DNA of 64,000 nucleotides from Antedon mediterranea (taxonomy: Eukaryota; Echinodermata; Crinoidea; Comatulida; Antedonidae). The notes beneath the pieces were generated by a model. That model had not been told where the DNA came from, made no database searches, and was given only the letters and a program-made list of their open reading frames with translations. The stretch spans positions 24,676,432-24,740,431 of the forward strand of contig NC_092679.1 of the NCBI RefSeq assembly GCF_964355755.1. Direction: 5' to 3'. Made by a program: the position numbers and the translations under genes. Below, one piece after another: positions 41,033 through 56,000 of this stretch (position 1 is the stretch's first letter; every line of letters starts with the position of its first letter).

Positions 41033-44000
41033 GTATAAAACAGATCTGGATTGTAAACTCTTCCTTTTAACATAGTACCATATTTGTTTGTTAAACCAGG
41101 AATCATAACTCTTGTCACTTCCCATTGATTAGTAACTGATTTGATTTCACAGTCCAATTTGCTATGACCAATTCCACATTATCATTAGGGATAAGTCATT
41201 CCTTTTTTTAACTAATATTCTTTTTATTTTTGTTATATAATAATAATTTTTTCCTCTTTGTTCTATGTTTATTATGTATGTTTGTGTATTTTGAATGGAA
41301 ATAAGGAAAAAAAGAGATAATAATAATAATACAGTACTAAAAGTGTCAACATGTTTTATGTATATACAGGGAGCATGCATCCACCAGAGAGAAAGCAAGT
41401 TTGGCAGTCAAGAAGGATATTCTTCCTCACACCTCAAGTACTCATGAATGATTTAAGCCGTAAAGCTTGCCCTGCTCATCTTGTTAAATGTTTGGTTGTA
41501 GATGAAGCTCATAAGGCCCTGGGAAATCATTCTTACTGTCAAGTATGTATACCTCACATAAAAGACAGACTTTGCCCTATTTGTATTGTTGATATGTGTA
41601 AAGCATTCAATTGATTATTGTTTTCTTGGCAGGTAGTGAGGGAGCTTTCCAAGTACACAATAAACTTTAGAGTCCTGGCTTTAAGTGCAACTCCAGGCAC
41701 TGATCTTAAGGTACGTTATACCATGTTTAACTCCTTCAAATACATTTTGTTATAGTTACATCTAGTACCGTTTGTTTGTACCAAAGTGTTATTGATTGCA
41801 ATGATTTTTTTTTTCTCGATCCAGTTTTTGGTCAAATTTAATAACTATTATGTGGCATTAAAATGGCATATTAAAAAAAAAATGTAAAAATATTTTTTCA
41901 CGGGGACAACATATCTTTAACAAAAAAAATTTCACTTTTATTATGTATACTGTAGGCTGTACAGCAGGTAATAAGCAATCTACAGATATCACATATTGAA
42001 ATAAGATCTGAAGAAGCAATAGATATTCAGAAATATGTACACAGCAGGACAATAGACAAGTATGTAGTACCATTGGGAGATGAATTACAGGCTGTTCAAG
42101 ATAAGTACATACAGGTTTGTATTTGGTGTAATAGACCACCTTTTTTTTGTGTGTTTTTTTTTTTATTTCATTCAATTTCAGGTACAAACAACAACATGTG
42201 CAACACCCTGGGGATTGCCATGAATGCTAGCACTATCAAATTGGCAAAACAATAAAAATACATTATATAATTTAAAATAAGATAGATAATAATATGGTAT
42301 AGTCATTGAGTCTGGTTCTTTAACCCTAACAAACATTAGTACAAGAAAAAAAGAAAAAAAAAACAAAATGTGATTACTTAACTTTAAAAAATATCTATTA
42401 ATTGTGGACAGTACTTTAGTGTGACCTGTTTCTTGTTAAGTAATTATGAAACAAGGCAGATGTACTAAATAAATATGACATTTTATTTTTCTATTGCAGA
42501 TTATTAGCTATTATGTTAACAGGCTCAATAATGTCAGGTGTCTATACACAAAGAATGTTAAAACATTGACTAAGTACCAAGTACTGATGTGTCGTGATGC
42601 ATTCAGACAAGACCCTCCTCAAAACATGCAGGTTTGTTTAAAGATATATTGTTTTCTAAACATTTTTTTTCAAATTTGTTTTGGAATATGCCATTTTAAT
42701 GTCACATAATAGTTATTCACTTTAACCAAAACTGGATCGGGAAAAAAATGATTTACCTGAAAAATATTTAATTTAAAGCAAGAAATACGCTGTCGGACAA
42801 GTAAAATAATAATTTGTTGTTTACAGAATATTAAAATGGCCTTTTTAAAGTCAAATTTTTCATGTTTTTGGGGACATTACATCTTTAAAAAAATTGATAA
42901 AGGTAGAAATATTGAATTGTTACAGAGAGCTGAGCAAGGTGTAGCAGAAGGTAACTTTGCTATTCTCATTAGTCTGTACCACGGCTATGAGTTGTTACTT
43001 CAACACGGTATGCATTCACTTCAGTGCTTCCTCACAAGCATGGTTGATGGATCCAAAGGACTATCAAGAGCTAAGACAGAACTTATGCGCAGTCATAACT
43101 TCCAAACCTTGATGCGTGATTTGGAAATGAAATTTAGCGTAGAAAAAGAGACTAATGCTGCTGATAGGTAAGATCGTTGATCATTTTATGCTATACCCTT
43201 ACACACACCAATCTAGCTTGTACTCTATTTTAAACGATGTGTTATCAAATTTTAACCTTTTTTAAAGTCATTTTTATATTTTTATGTGAATTTTTAACTT
43301 TGAACAAACGAAAACAATTTCAAACCATCTACTGTATTTTACTGACATGAATAAATGAATACTGAAAGAAATTGTATTGTATAACTATATTCTGCGAAAT
43401 CGGTTAACAGGTCATTAAACTGCTCAAGTTCAGTTGCTAGGAAGCCGTTTGTTTATAGTCATCCAAAACTGAAGAAACTGGAAGAAGTTGTACATTTGCA
43501 TTTTGATAACTTCAAAAATGGTAAGTGCTACAAATGTTTGTATCGTTATTTTAAATTATTTATATTTAAAATGTGATTTAAATTCACAAAACTTAAGATT
43601 AAAGGCAGTTTTTGGAATCTTGTTGTGAGGTGTTTTTCCGAATGATCATACGAACAAAACGGTACTGGGTAGAATGTTTTTGGAATAAATGTAATGCTTT
43701 TTGTTCTATATAGAGACGGAGAACACTTCAAATGCACAAATGAGCACGCGTGTGATGATCTTTACTCAGTATCGTGACAGTGTACATGAAATAACAGATA
43801 TGTTAAATCGACATAAACCAACAATTAAATGCATGTCATTTGTCGGCCAATCATCCGCTGGTAAATCAACTAAAGGATTTACCCAGAAAGAACAACTTCG
43901 GGTAAGCATGTATTAATAAAACCATTTTATCGGCCATTTTTTAACAAATCTCATTTCTTACATTTATTATAAATTCAAATCAAATTTATTGATTATTAAA

Positions 44001-47000
44001 TTGTTTTCCTGACACTAAGAATTCTAATAATGAATATGTTTGCAACCAAGCTGTCCAAATTACCTTTTCAAGATCCTACTTTTTACTGCACATGATATTA
44101 TTTTCCTATATGATGCGTTTAAAGTTTTTCATCTGACATTACTAGAATAAAGTTAGTTATTAATTAAAATTGTTTTGGTTGAATATTTAAATTGAAATCT
44201 AATGATTTTGTTTAGGTTGTGAAAGAGTTTAGGACAGGTGGATACAATACTATTGTTTCTACTTGCGTTGGAGAAGAAGGTTTGGATATTGGGGATGTTG
44301 ATTTAATTGTTTGTTACGATGCTTACAAGAGTCCGATACGCCTAGTGCAGCGCATGGGGAGAACAGGTCGAAAAAGAAAAGGCCGTATCGTAATGTTAGT
44401 TACAGAGGGTAAAGAAGAGCAAGTTTACAATCAGAGTTTGTCAAATAAGAAAGGAATCCATAAAGCACTGCAGAACAGTAGCAAAAAACTTGATCTTTAC
44501 AGGAACAGCCGGCGCATGGTACCAAAGGGCTTGAATCCTAGTGTGCATAAGATGTACCTTACAGTAGCAACAGCCTTCAAGAGTAAAACAGATAAAGCAT
44601 CAAGCTCAGCCTCACGCCAATCTAAAATAAAAAATAACAATTTCCCAGGTAAGGTTATTGTCATTCGATTGGTTAATATCATAATTCATGACGTTTGTAA
44701 TTTTGTTCTATTCAATCAAGTTTTTAACGGTTTCATTCAACAAACTGTTTTTATTGTGACAATTTTGTGTAAAAGTGCATGTGGCCCCAGGGAGTTTATT
44801 TAAGAGGAAAATTTATTCCAAATGATGTTTTATTGGGGCGTTTATTCAAAATGGGGCGTTTATTTGAATAGATGGTATACTTTACTTTATACATTTAGGC
44901 AGAAAAGATGATTCATTCCTAAATGTAGAGGAACTTGCGTATTGGAATCTTCATTACAAACTAGATGATCATAAAAAAAACCTTGTGAAGACCATTCCCG
45001 CTGGCGGGAGGTTCCTGACCATAGGTGACAGAACATCATCTCAAAAGGTAAAATATCTAGCTTATTGGAATGTACTGTACCCTACTATTTAGTTTTATTG
45101 TCTACTTAAAAGCTAATATCAACTAAGTATACAGTTTATACTATTTATTTTTACTTTAGAAACCAAAATGTGTAGCTGGTGAGTTCTCATTATCAGAGTG
45201 GTCAATTTGGCAGACTAAATTTCAGCCAACTAAATTAGTTGACCATTCAAAACGTTGTAGACATTTTGTTGAAATGGAAGAGTTTTTAGAAGTGCAAGGG
45301 TTTGCTGACGGAGAAGATGTCTATGGGATGGAAATGGCTACATTCCTAAATAAAGATGACATCATTAGAAATAAGAGAGGGATTCAGAGATTCTGTATCA
45401 ACAAACAATTGGACGGCAGATGTTCATCGGGAGAAAAGGATAATCGGGAGGAAGATAAGGCGGACAATCATGTTCCAAAGAGTAAATCACATTGGATATC
45501 TGGTGACGGTACAAATAAGACAAATAGCACTGAGAAACTTGTTGCTTTAAAAGACAATTGTGACAGGAATTTTGAGAATCAAGAAGGTGTTTCTGGTAAA
45601 CAAAAATCAAAACCTGAGATTTTGTCACCTGTGTATCCACCTGTGTATTCTGATGAAGTTGATTTTCAATGCAAATATTTGAAAGAAGATGGTAGAATAG
45701 CAGTTTATGAAGGAAATAAAGATTTAAATGAAGAAATGGCAATTTCAACTCAGGTATGGCATTATCTTATCTTTGCTCTGATTACTAGCTGCATTATTAT
45801 AGGAGTTTGTTTCCATATGTTTATGATCCAACAAATAGCCGGGGTAATAATGTGCGGCGCATTGAGAGCTTGATTTTATGTGCTATATAGAATTTACTAT
45901 TATTATTATTGGTATTGTTTTTGTCATTGTTATTAATACAGAAAAAGATGTCAGAATTAGAAGATTCACCAAGACAGGCAAACAATGGCATTTGTGGTAA
46001 ACGAAAAAAGAAAACCAAACATTTATCACCTGTGCATTCTGATGATGATAATGATGATTTTCAGTGTAAAGGTGTACTTTCAAAAGTAGATTTTGACAAT
46101 GGTTTAAATAACGTGGAAGAAAATAAAGAACTTGTAAAATCTTCTTTCTATTCAGAGCAGGTCACTGAGGAATCAGAATGTATGCAGATAAATCAATCAT
46201 TTAAGGGAGCTTTAGATGCTAACATGCCTGATGAGGAATGTGAAATATCTGTTGTATTTCCAAAGACCCAAGTAATTTGTGGGGAAAGATTGCCAGCAGT
46301 TTTAGACAGGGTGACCATTCCTCCTAAAGCGCCAAATATTTCAAGTCTTGATTTTCTTGATGATATTGATGATCTTGAGCAAAGTATTCAAATATCAAAA
46401 AGTACTATTAATTACAACTTGGATTCTTTCAATAAGTCTTTAGTTACATTTGGTGATTTAAGTAAGAAATCTGAACAGATATCAGAGAAAATAAAAGTTT
46501 CAGAAGGAATTGACACTATACAGATAAATCATACAAACGTAGTTTGTGATGTTAAAGAAGCTGTGATGGAGAATGAAAGTGAAGCGATTGAAGTTGTGGA
46601 TCTTGATTCAGAATGGGATTTTGATTTGTCAGATGTTGAGAATGAAGCAAGTGAAAAATCAATTGAAGTTAGGAAAATATCTCCATACATTGCAAATGAT
46701 CACAAATTATGTATTAACAAGACAACAGAAGGCTCAAATATTGATGTTATCTCACTTGAAGATGTAATGTGTAGCACAAACAGGCAAGAGCATCACAACA
46801 TCAAAGACTGTATCTCATCTAAGACAACCATTAAAGATGGTGTGAGAATTATTGGGAGATCACCTCCAACATCTCAGGGATTTATTCCAAATTGTAGTAA
46901 TGTAGATTTGGTAAATAAAGATCACTTTGGACTTAAAGAAGTTGAACGTTCAGGAAATAAACAAGAATTTGATCTACGATTTGATCTAAATGACTTCTTA

Positions 47001-50000
47001 AATGATGATGATGATGAAAATATAGAGGATGATGATGAAATAATTCCACCTTCACCAAACAAATTCAATATTAAGTTAGGGAGATCTTTGTTATCCAGAA
47101 GACATATCAAAGAACCAGCAACTACATTCATTCCGTCAAATTCTTCTGCTCCTAATCACTCTGCACTTCACTTTGGCCAACCTAATGTAAGTGATGCAAC
47201 AGAAGTAAGACAGTCATTGTCACTTGATGAGCTATCAATAAAAACACACCCCGCACAGAATGCATCGCCCAATATGGTACAAAAAGGAAGATTATCCGAG
47301 GACAATACAACAATTCTTAGAAGCACTGTTTTCAACACAAACAAGTGTTTTGAAATATCGACGTCATCTCTAGATGATAAGAAAAATCAAGTAAAAGAAA
47401 CTGAAACAAAAGGAATTAAAAGAAAGAGTGATCCATTACCTGCTGGGCAGAAAAAGAGAAAGATTCTTGCAGACAGGTTTCAGTTGGACACTCCCAAAAT
47501 GCAAGGTATTGCCATTCTATATACATTGTTAATCTGAGATGAATTAATTAATTTAATTACAATAATTAAAATAAAAAAATAATGATATTTCTTATACAGT
47601 AGAAACCCTCCTTTTGTACACCTCTGTTAAGAGTGGAACTGATCATGTTGCAGTCACAGATGAACCCTTTGATCTCCACCTCTGTAATAAGGAGACACTT
47701 TCGTGTGGACTGATCATGTTGCAGTCACAGATGAACCCTTTGATCTCCGGAGCTCGGCATCCTGTTGTTGGAGTGCATTGGTTGAACTGAAGAATGAAAT
47801 AAATGTTTACTATACTTTTTTTCTTGTAGATTCTAAGACGCATATAAACAGTTTACATGACTGTAATGATAGTGAAGATGAAATTCAGCCAAAATTAAAA
47901 AAGAAGAATGTGTTGTCAACTTCCACATTTAAAACACCAACCAAACAAGCAATCATATCTAATGATAGTGAAGATGAAATTCAGCCAAAATTAAAAAACA
48001 AGAGGAATGTGTTATCAACTCCCACATTTAAGACACCAACCAAACAAGCAAAGAAGTCCAAATATGTAGTCATATCCAGTGACAGTGAAGAGGATAAGGT
48101 ATTTTGAGCTTGTCAAATTACACTTGCTATTAGTCAGTGTACATTTGTATTATTTCATTTCTCACACTATCAATAGGATCTTACCCTATCAAGTAGTTCG
48201 TCAGCCACATACCTATAAGAGGGACTATCAATAGGATCTTACCCTATCAAGTAGTTCGTCAGCCACATACCTATAAGAGGGACTATCAATAGGATCTTAC
48301 CCTATCAAGTAGTTCGTCAGCCACATACCTATAAGAGGGACTATCAATAGGATCTTACCCTATCAAGTAGTTCGTCAGCCACATACCTATAAGAGGGACT
48401 ATCAATAGGATCTTACCCTATCAAGTAGTTCGTCGGCCACATACCTATAAGAGGGACTATCAATAGGATCTTACCCTATCAAGTAGTTCGTCAGCCACAT
48501 ACCTATAAGAGGGACTTTTCAATTTGCGTCCACTATGTCGACTGGTACCTTATGACGTTTTTTTGTGCATGGTCAACTTGCTTGCGTTGTATCTTTAGTA
48601 AGATTCAACCGTTCTTAGAGGAATGCTTCACAGATACTCAAATTGAAGTTACTATACAGTGCACACACTGTTGCAGTCAGAAATGAGAATGATGATAAAT
48701 TTAGAGTCGTCTATTAACCATTGCACAATACAGAATAATGAATGTCCCCATTTTCACAGCTATAAATTGATTAATTTTCAGAATATCACTTTATTTTAAT
48801 TCACCTTTTAGGGATTAGTTTTGTGTTTGATTTTATGTATTCTGTTTTTATAATTCGTGACTCTTCAGTGTTAAAGCATTGATTTCCAACAATATACAAT
48901 AGCAAAATTATTAAATCATAAATAATAATTGACAAAGTACAAATTATACAAAAATATTGCTCCCTAATTTTCTCCAAAAACTACCATGGGTAAAAAATAT
49001 AACATGGCAGCAGTGAGCAGGGTGAGAGAGGCGCAGGATGTGTCTGCGGTTGATTGAGCAGTACTAGCAGACAATAGTGACTTGCTGTCTATAAAATAGG
49101 CAACAAGGCATTATTTGTTGTTTTGCCAAATAGGGCTTGAGGTATATTTTTGTCATAGTGATGAATTATCTTGTAGTTTTAATTGAAAGCAAACTAGGAT
49201 AATGCATGGACCACATTTACAGTCACTGATTTTCCTGTCGCTTCAGTCTGGAAAGCTTAATATCTATAAAACCAAAATCCTTGTTTGTTGAGCTAGTACA
49301 GTATTGTAATTTTAAAATTATTTTGCCATTTGTGACTGGATACTGTAAAGCTCTGTCTAAACTATCAAACTAGTTTGACAAACAAAGGGTGTGATGTGCC
49401 CAAATATAGTGGCGATATGACATCATCATGTCCATATATGGGCACATCGCATTTTTTTGTCACATAAAGTTTGATAGTGTAGACAGAGCTTAATGTTTGT
49501 TTTTTACAATTTTGCCTATCAACATGGTAAATGAACTTCACTTTATGGTTTTATGTAAATTTGCATGGAATAAATATTGACCTCCATGTGACCTGGGTAC
49601 AAATAATAATAATTTATTTGAAAGCTATACTTTTGAATCCGTGTCATACATTTTGAATGAAGGTGCATCCAAAGTAAGTAAAATAAAAGTTAAAGAAAAA
49701 GAAATGTGTTTGAAATACAACAACAATAAACTGCTGTTACAATCATACATTTATATCTTTGTCCAGCCTTTGTATGTTTGTTACTAATGTTATCTGAGAA
49801 CTTTCAAGCAATGTTTTACAATTATTGTGCCTGCTTTTTATGGCAACACAGACTTTGACACTGGGGTATCATTTGCACATAAAATACCTTTACCATGAAT
49901 TACCTATTATTATTAGTGACAATTATTTATTGTTTTTGTAATTAATTCTTATATAATGATGTTGTTTCAGATAAGCTGTGATGAATTGACCATTCCCTTG

Positions 50001-53000
50001 AAACAAAGACTACTTAGAAAGTCATCAGAAACAGTATCTACTTTACTTAATCACCTTAGTGATGATGATGAAGATTTTCAAGTTGCTTATGGTAAAATAA
50101 CATAATTTCTCTCTATTCATCTCATAAAACAAACAAAAACACAAAACAAACCAGGAGTAAACATATTTTTAAAGATGAACATAAAAATGTTATAAGATTA
50201 GAATGTAAATAGACAATACATTTTGAGAAATTTTAAATTCCAGATATTGACCATGTACTATATTAAAAATCGAGGAGAATACACTACATCACAGCTTTAA
50301 ACCTTTTTCTTTTAAAATACGACCGTTCAATAGTGCGTATTATATAACACCTAAATAAATTCCTTTCATTTGATTGGACGATTGTGGGTCACATGGCGTG
50401 CATATTTTGCATCATAATTTATGTTCATTTGAATACTTGGATGGTTGTTTTCACAGTAAAATTGAGTTTTTCATTTGTTTATTTAGGGGTTGCTAGAAAG
50501 CCTATCACAACAAAGAAAACTCGAATGGATTCAAATTCTAAATACAAACGAAAACACAGACAGGATAAAAAGGTATTCATATATTTTATTCAGATTTTGA
50601 AAAATTTCCTTAATTATTCTCACTTCAGCTTCACAATCTGAAATTAATTTTAGTTTCTTGTTTCATTCAACTTATTTTGATTAATAAATGCATGCATCAA
50701 TCCTGAGGGGATTTACTACTGTATAATCCTCATTTTTCGTTGAAAATTACCTTTTATGTTTCTAGGGTACGGTGTGTTTACCCTCTTCTAATCGTACAAC
50801 ATGTTAGTGGAATAAATTGTAGTAGTTTAATCAGAATATTAAATTATTGATCTTCTCATCTGTAACCTTAATACAATGACATTGTTACAAGACACTAAAA
50901 AACCATTGTAAAATAGTAGCTTTTTTTATCTATTAATTTATATGATGAATTCTTGGGCAACCGCAAGAGGTTTAGTCAAGTTATTATCATATGATAGTAG
51001 CAACTATGTATGTACATATCAATATGTAGTCTAGGTTCTAGACCATATTTCAAATTAATATTAGCAAAAAGATAAATATTTTTGGCACATTGTATAATAC
51101 GTGAGCTCACGAATACGGTCTAGAGAAAGACACGTTCATGTCACACCTCATGACACCAATTTATAGTGCATTCGATTATCTGGTTGACTAGTTTCAGCCG
51201 GCTACAAACCTTTTTAAATAATGTTAGAGTTTTGAGAAAGGTAAGAACTTAAATTGCGCATACGTTATGTTCAGCAACACAATGGTACTCCAACTCCTTT
51301 CTTTTGTCACGGTGTTTATTATCCTTTACCACTATAGAAAATATGAAAAACAAGATAATTTGTATTTATCATCAGGTTATTTTAGCTCAAACAGCAGCAG
51401 CAGCTGATAAACTCTATATATTGGCAACCAGTCACAACAGCATATTCCCCAGATAATAGATGTCTATAGCAAATGCAATAATGCAGCAAACACACATTTT
51501 TAATTAGATTTTGTTTCACAAATCTGCATGTCTGCAATTTCAGATTTTGACAAATTGTTAATAAATGAAATTCAATCATTGTTTATTCTATGAAATGAAA
51601 ATGACATTTCATTTGAAAATGTTTTATAGTTTAGGTAATATTCAGGTTTGAAATTTATTGATCATTTAGTGCGTTGTGATGATCCAATCTGTTTTTGTTA
51701 TACAATAACTTGGGAACTAATCATCAACATTGACACAGTAACTCATCATTTTTGACAAAAGCCTTGCCAAAAGCTACTCTAGCTTGTTTTATGCATCTTG
51801 AGATAAGTAGGAGTTACGTTTACAGCTGATAACTGTACAAAAAGACATAGCATAGAGGACGTCCAACAATTAAAGGCCAATAATAATGAAAAGAGAATTT
51901 CAAATGTAAAATTGGGATGCCATGGTAATGTCTTAAAAATCCCATTCTTCTTTAGTTTGGCAAAGTAATACTTAGAAAAAAAAGTCCATTTTGAAAAGAT
52001 GTCCACCAAAGGGGTACTTAAAAAAAGAAAAAGCCCATGGCAAGGTTTCTCCGTGGCTTTAGGGTATTCTTTGATTTGATTTGCAATAAAATGATAAGAA
52101 TATATGGATATACAGGGACGGATTCAAGGGATTGGGAGGGTCAGCCTGGGACGGATTCAAGGGATTGGGAGGGTCAGCCTGGGACGGATTCAAGGGATTA
52201 GGAGGGTCAGCCTGGGACGGATTCAAGGGATTGGGAGGGTCAGCCTGGGGCGGATTCAAGGGATTGGGAGGGTCAGCCTGGGGCGGATTCAAGGGATTGG
52301 GAGGGTCAGCCTGGGGCGGATTCAAGGGATTGGGAGGGTCAGCTCGTTCCCCTCTAAATTTCATAAATTATAAAAATAGAACATAAAATTAAGTTCCGCA
52401 CTTCATTTCACTACTTTTAGGCCCCGCCCCTCCCCCCCCCCCCCCCTATTTTAAAATCCTGATATAAGCATGTCAACAACCTGGCTCAAGTCATCTTTAA
52501 AATCGATGATTAATCAAATGTGAATAACTTGAAGTTAATTTGATTTTTAGTCTACTTATTGTTTGAGTGTAAAACAAATATAGATAGTTTGTTACTGTAA
52601 TTATTGTATCTGCTTGTAATTGCTTTAAATTTACTTTATATTGATGTTTAAATGGAGTTTATATTGATGGAGTGATGTTTTACAATGTACAGGTATTGAC
52701 AGTGTTTTTGTTTACAAATTAGTCTTAATTTATTTTAATTTCCTGTAGTGAAATTAAATAGCTTATGCGTGGTTGAATAAGGAAACTGAATCTTAGAATC
52801 TTTTGCAATGGACTTTCAGACATTGACCACTGATACTGTACAATGAAATTCTACTAAGATATTGACTGGGTAGATAATACGCTGTAGTTACTTTGTGAAC
52901 CTATGAGAAACAAGGCCATATAGATGGCAGCAGTCGCGTGCTCATTAGTTTTTACTGACCGACCGGACCGACCAACCTACCAACTGACAGAAATTACTGA

Positions 53001-56000
53001 ACATGTTTAAAAATGTTGAAATGTTTAAAAACATTTATATTTTTTTAATTTACACGTGCATAGCCTGTCACTTTTGACGTGCTCGTATAACGTAGTTTCG
53101 AGTTGAAAAGTAAGTCAAGAAAACAGAAATCGGGCAAAAAAAGCGCGCAATAACATTTAACGCGCAGTGCGCGCGCAAAAATCTGTGCACTCATGGCAAT
53201 TTTGTAAACGCTTAAAATTGCCTGAAACGTACTCTTATTTCATCGAAAATTAATTTTGACAATTTTAAGCGCGCGTACGCATGCGTTACATGCGCTACGC
53301 ACGTAATTGTATTGCCATATGATGATTTATGCCCTGAAATTTATGAGTACCAAATTTTATTTAATTGTGATTCATGGTTGTGAAGATGATTACAAACGTG
53401 ATTTCATTAAATCGTGCGTAGACCGCGTAATTTTTTATTGCGCACCGTGAAAACATAGATTGTGAGAGTGTGTCAGCTTTCAATGACTTTTATAGCTCCA
53501 CTTCGTTGACTTGATAGGTTAGACAGTGTGTCAGCTCTCTAAAGCTTTCAATGACTTTTATAGCTCCACTTCTTTGACTTGATAGGTTAGTTAGTGTGTG
53601 AGCTCTCTAAAGCTTTCAATGACTTTATAGCTCCACTTCTTTGACTTGATAGGTTAGTTAGTTTGTGCGCTCTCTAAAGCGTTCAATGACTTTTATAGCT
53701 CCACTTCTTTGACTTGATAGGTTAGTTAGTGTGTCAGTTCTCTAAAGCTTTCAATGACTTTTATAGCTCCACTTTTTTGACTTGATAGGTTAGTTAGTGT
53801 GTCAGCTCTCTACTAAAGCTTTCAATGACTTTTATAGCTCCACTTCTTTGACTTGATAGGTTAGTTAGTGGGTCAGCTCTCTAAAGCTTTCAATGACTTT
53901 ATAGCTCCACTTCTTTGACTTGATAGGTTAGTTAGTGTGTCAGCTCTCTAAAGCTTTCAATGACTTTTATAGCTCCACTTCTTTGACTTGATAGGTTAGT
54001 TAGTGTGTCAGCTCTCTAAAGCTTTCAATGACTTTATAGCTCCACTTCTTTGACTTGATAGGTTAGTTAGTGTGTCAGCTCTCCAAAGCTTTCAATGACT
54101 TTTATAGCTCCACTTATTTGACTTGATAGGTTAGATAGTGTATCAGCTCTCTAAAACTGACTTGTTGGTTCACTAAAAAGCTGAACTTTTTTGCACGGAA
54201 ATTATTAGATATTTATACTGAACTTTTTTTTAGCATAATAATAAATTGTTATATATCATATCATATATAATATATTGTTATAAATTGTTATATATCATAT
54301 CATATATAATATATTGTTATAAATTGTCTTATACCGTTTTCGCCTCTCGTCAGTGTGTTTTTCAATTTTGTGGAAAACCTCCCGAGATTTCACAGAGGTC
54401 CCCTGTGAAATCTCGGGTGGTTTTTGCAAACCTGGTTTCAACTTGTTCAACAGATGTGAAATGGGTAATTTTTACAATATACATTCTACAATAGTTTTGT
54501 TATTTGTTTTAGCTTGCAATACAAGACCTTTTTGAGTTAGAAGCTGATGTTGATAGTGATGTAGACTGTTCATCTGATGAGAATGATAACAGCCAAGTTG
54601 ATAAATCCATATTGGACTTCATTAACGATAACACAGTCTGTTCTCAAGCTGGTGGTATGTATTGTTAAGTTCTATGTCAATATGTATTAGATAGCTTCTG
54701 TGTATATAATAGATCAATTAAAAAAAATGTTTTCACTCTATCAAACAGAAAGCACAAGCTTGCTAATTACAGAATAGGATTTACTGATTGACCTACGTCT
54801 AAATTGTTAAGGAGTGACTGTGTGATTATAGCTATTACATTTATACGAAACTCTAAAGATACACTGAAAACTACAGTATACAGTATGCTACATGAACATG
54901 TACAGTACTTTATTTAAAAAAAATAAAAACTGTTAGATATAATAATTGTTCATTCTTATATAGCGCATTATAAGCACATTATGACCATAGTCATTTTTGG
55001 ATCAAACATGTATGGAAGCATACTCCCATAATAATGCAGCTAGATCAAACACGTATGGAAGCATACTCCCACAATAATGCAGCTAGATCAAACACGTATG
55101 GAAGCATACTCTCATAATAATGCAGCTAAATCAAACACGTATGGAAGCATACTCCCATAATAATGCAGCTAGATCAAACACGTATGGAAGCATACTCCCA
55201 TAATAATGCAGCTAGATCAAACATGTATGGAAGCATACTCCCATAATAATGCAGCTAGATCAAACACGTATGGAAGCATACTCCCATATTAATGCAGCTA
55301 GATCAAACACGTATGGTTGGAAGCATACTCCCATAATAATGCAGCTAGATCAAACACGTATGGAAGCATACTCCCATAATAATGCAGCTAGATCAAACAC
55401 GTATGGAAGCATACTCCCATATTAATGCAGCTAGATCAAACAAGTATGGAAGCATACTCCCATAATAATGCAGCTAGATCAAACACGTATGGTTGGAAGC
55501 ATACTCCCATAATAATGCAGCTAGATCAAACACGTATGGAAGCATACTCCCATAATAATGCAGCTAGATCAAACACGTATGGAAGCATACTCCCATAATA
55601 ATGCAGCTAGATCAAACACGTATGGAAGCATACTCTCATAATAATGCAGCTAAATCAAACACGTATGGAAGCATACTCCCATAATAATGCAGCTAAATCA
55701 AACACGTATGGAAGCATACTCTCATAATAATGCAGCTAGATCAAACACGTATGGAAGCATACTCCCATAATAATGCAGCTAGATCAAAAACGTATGGAAG
55801 CATACTCCCATAATAATGCAGCTAGATCAAACACGTATGGAAGCATACTCCCATAATAATGCAGCTAGATCAAACACGTATGGAAGCATACTCCCATAAT
55901 AATGCAGCTAGATCAAACACGTATGGAAGCATACTCCCATAATAATGCAGCTAGATCAAACACGTATGGAAGCATACTCCCACAATAATGCAGCTAGATC

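Noticed and set aside
42836-42925. Upstream extension of FANCM exon 6 (frame starting [14 protein letters not shown])
   Set aside because: The acceptor TTGTTACAG at 42925 restores the conserved join to [12 protein letters not shown]; the upstream part has no family similarity.
45754-45873. Open extension of FANCM exon 11 containing a hydrophobic, membrane-like stretch
   Set aside because: It follows a good donor (CAG|GTATGG) and phase-0 joining to exon 12 continues the protein; the stretch is intronic.
52059-52386. Collagen-like frames ([11 protein letters not shown] on minus, [11 protein letters not shown] on plus)
   Set aside because: Three frames are open at once over a 33-bp repeat within the FANCM intron; no splice sites or flanking coding sequence.
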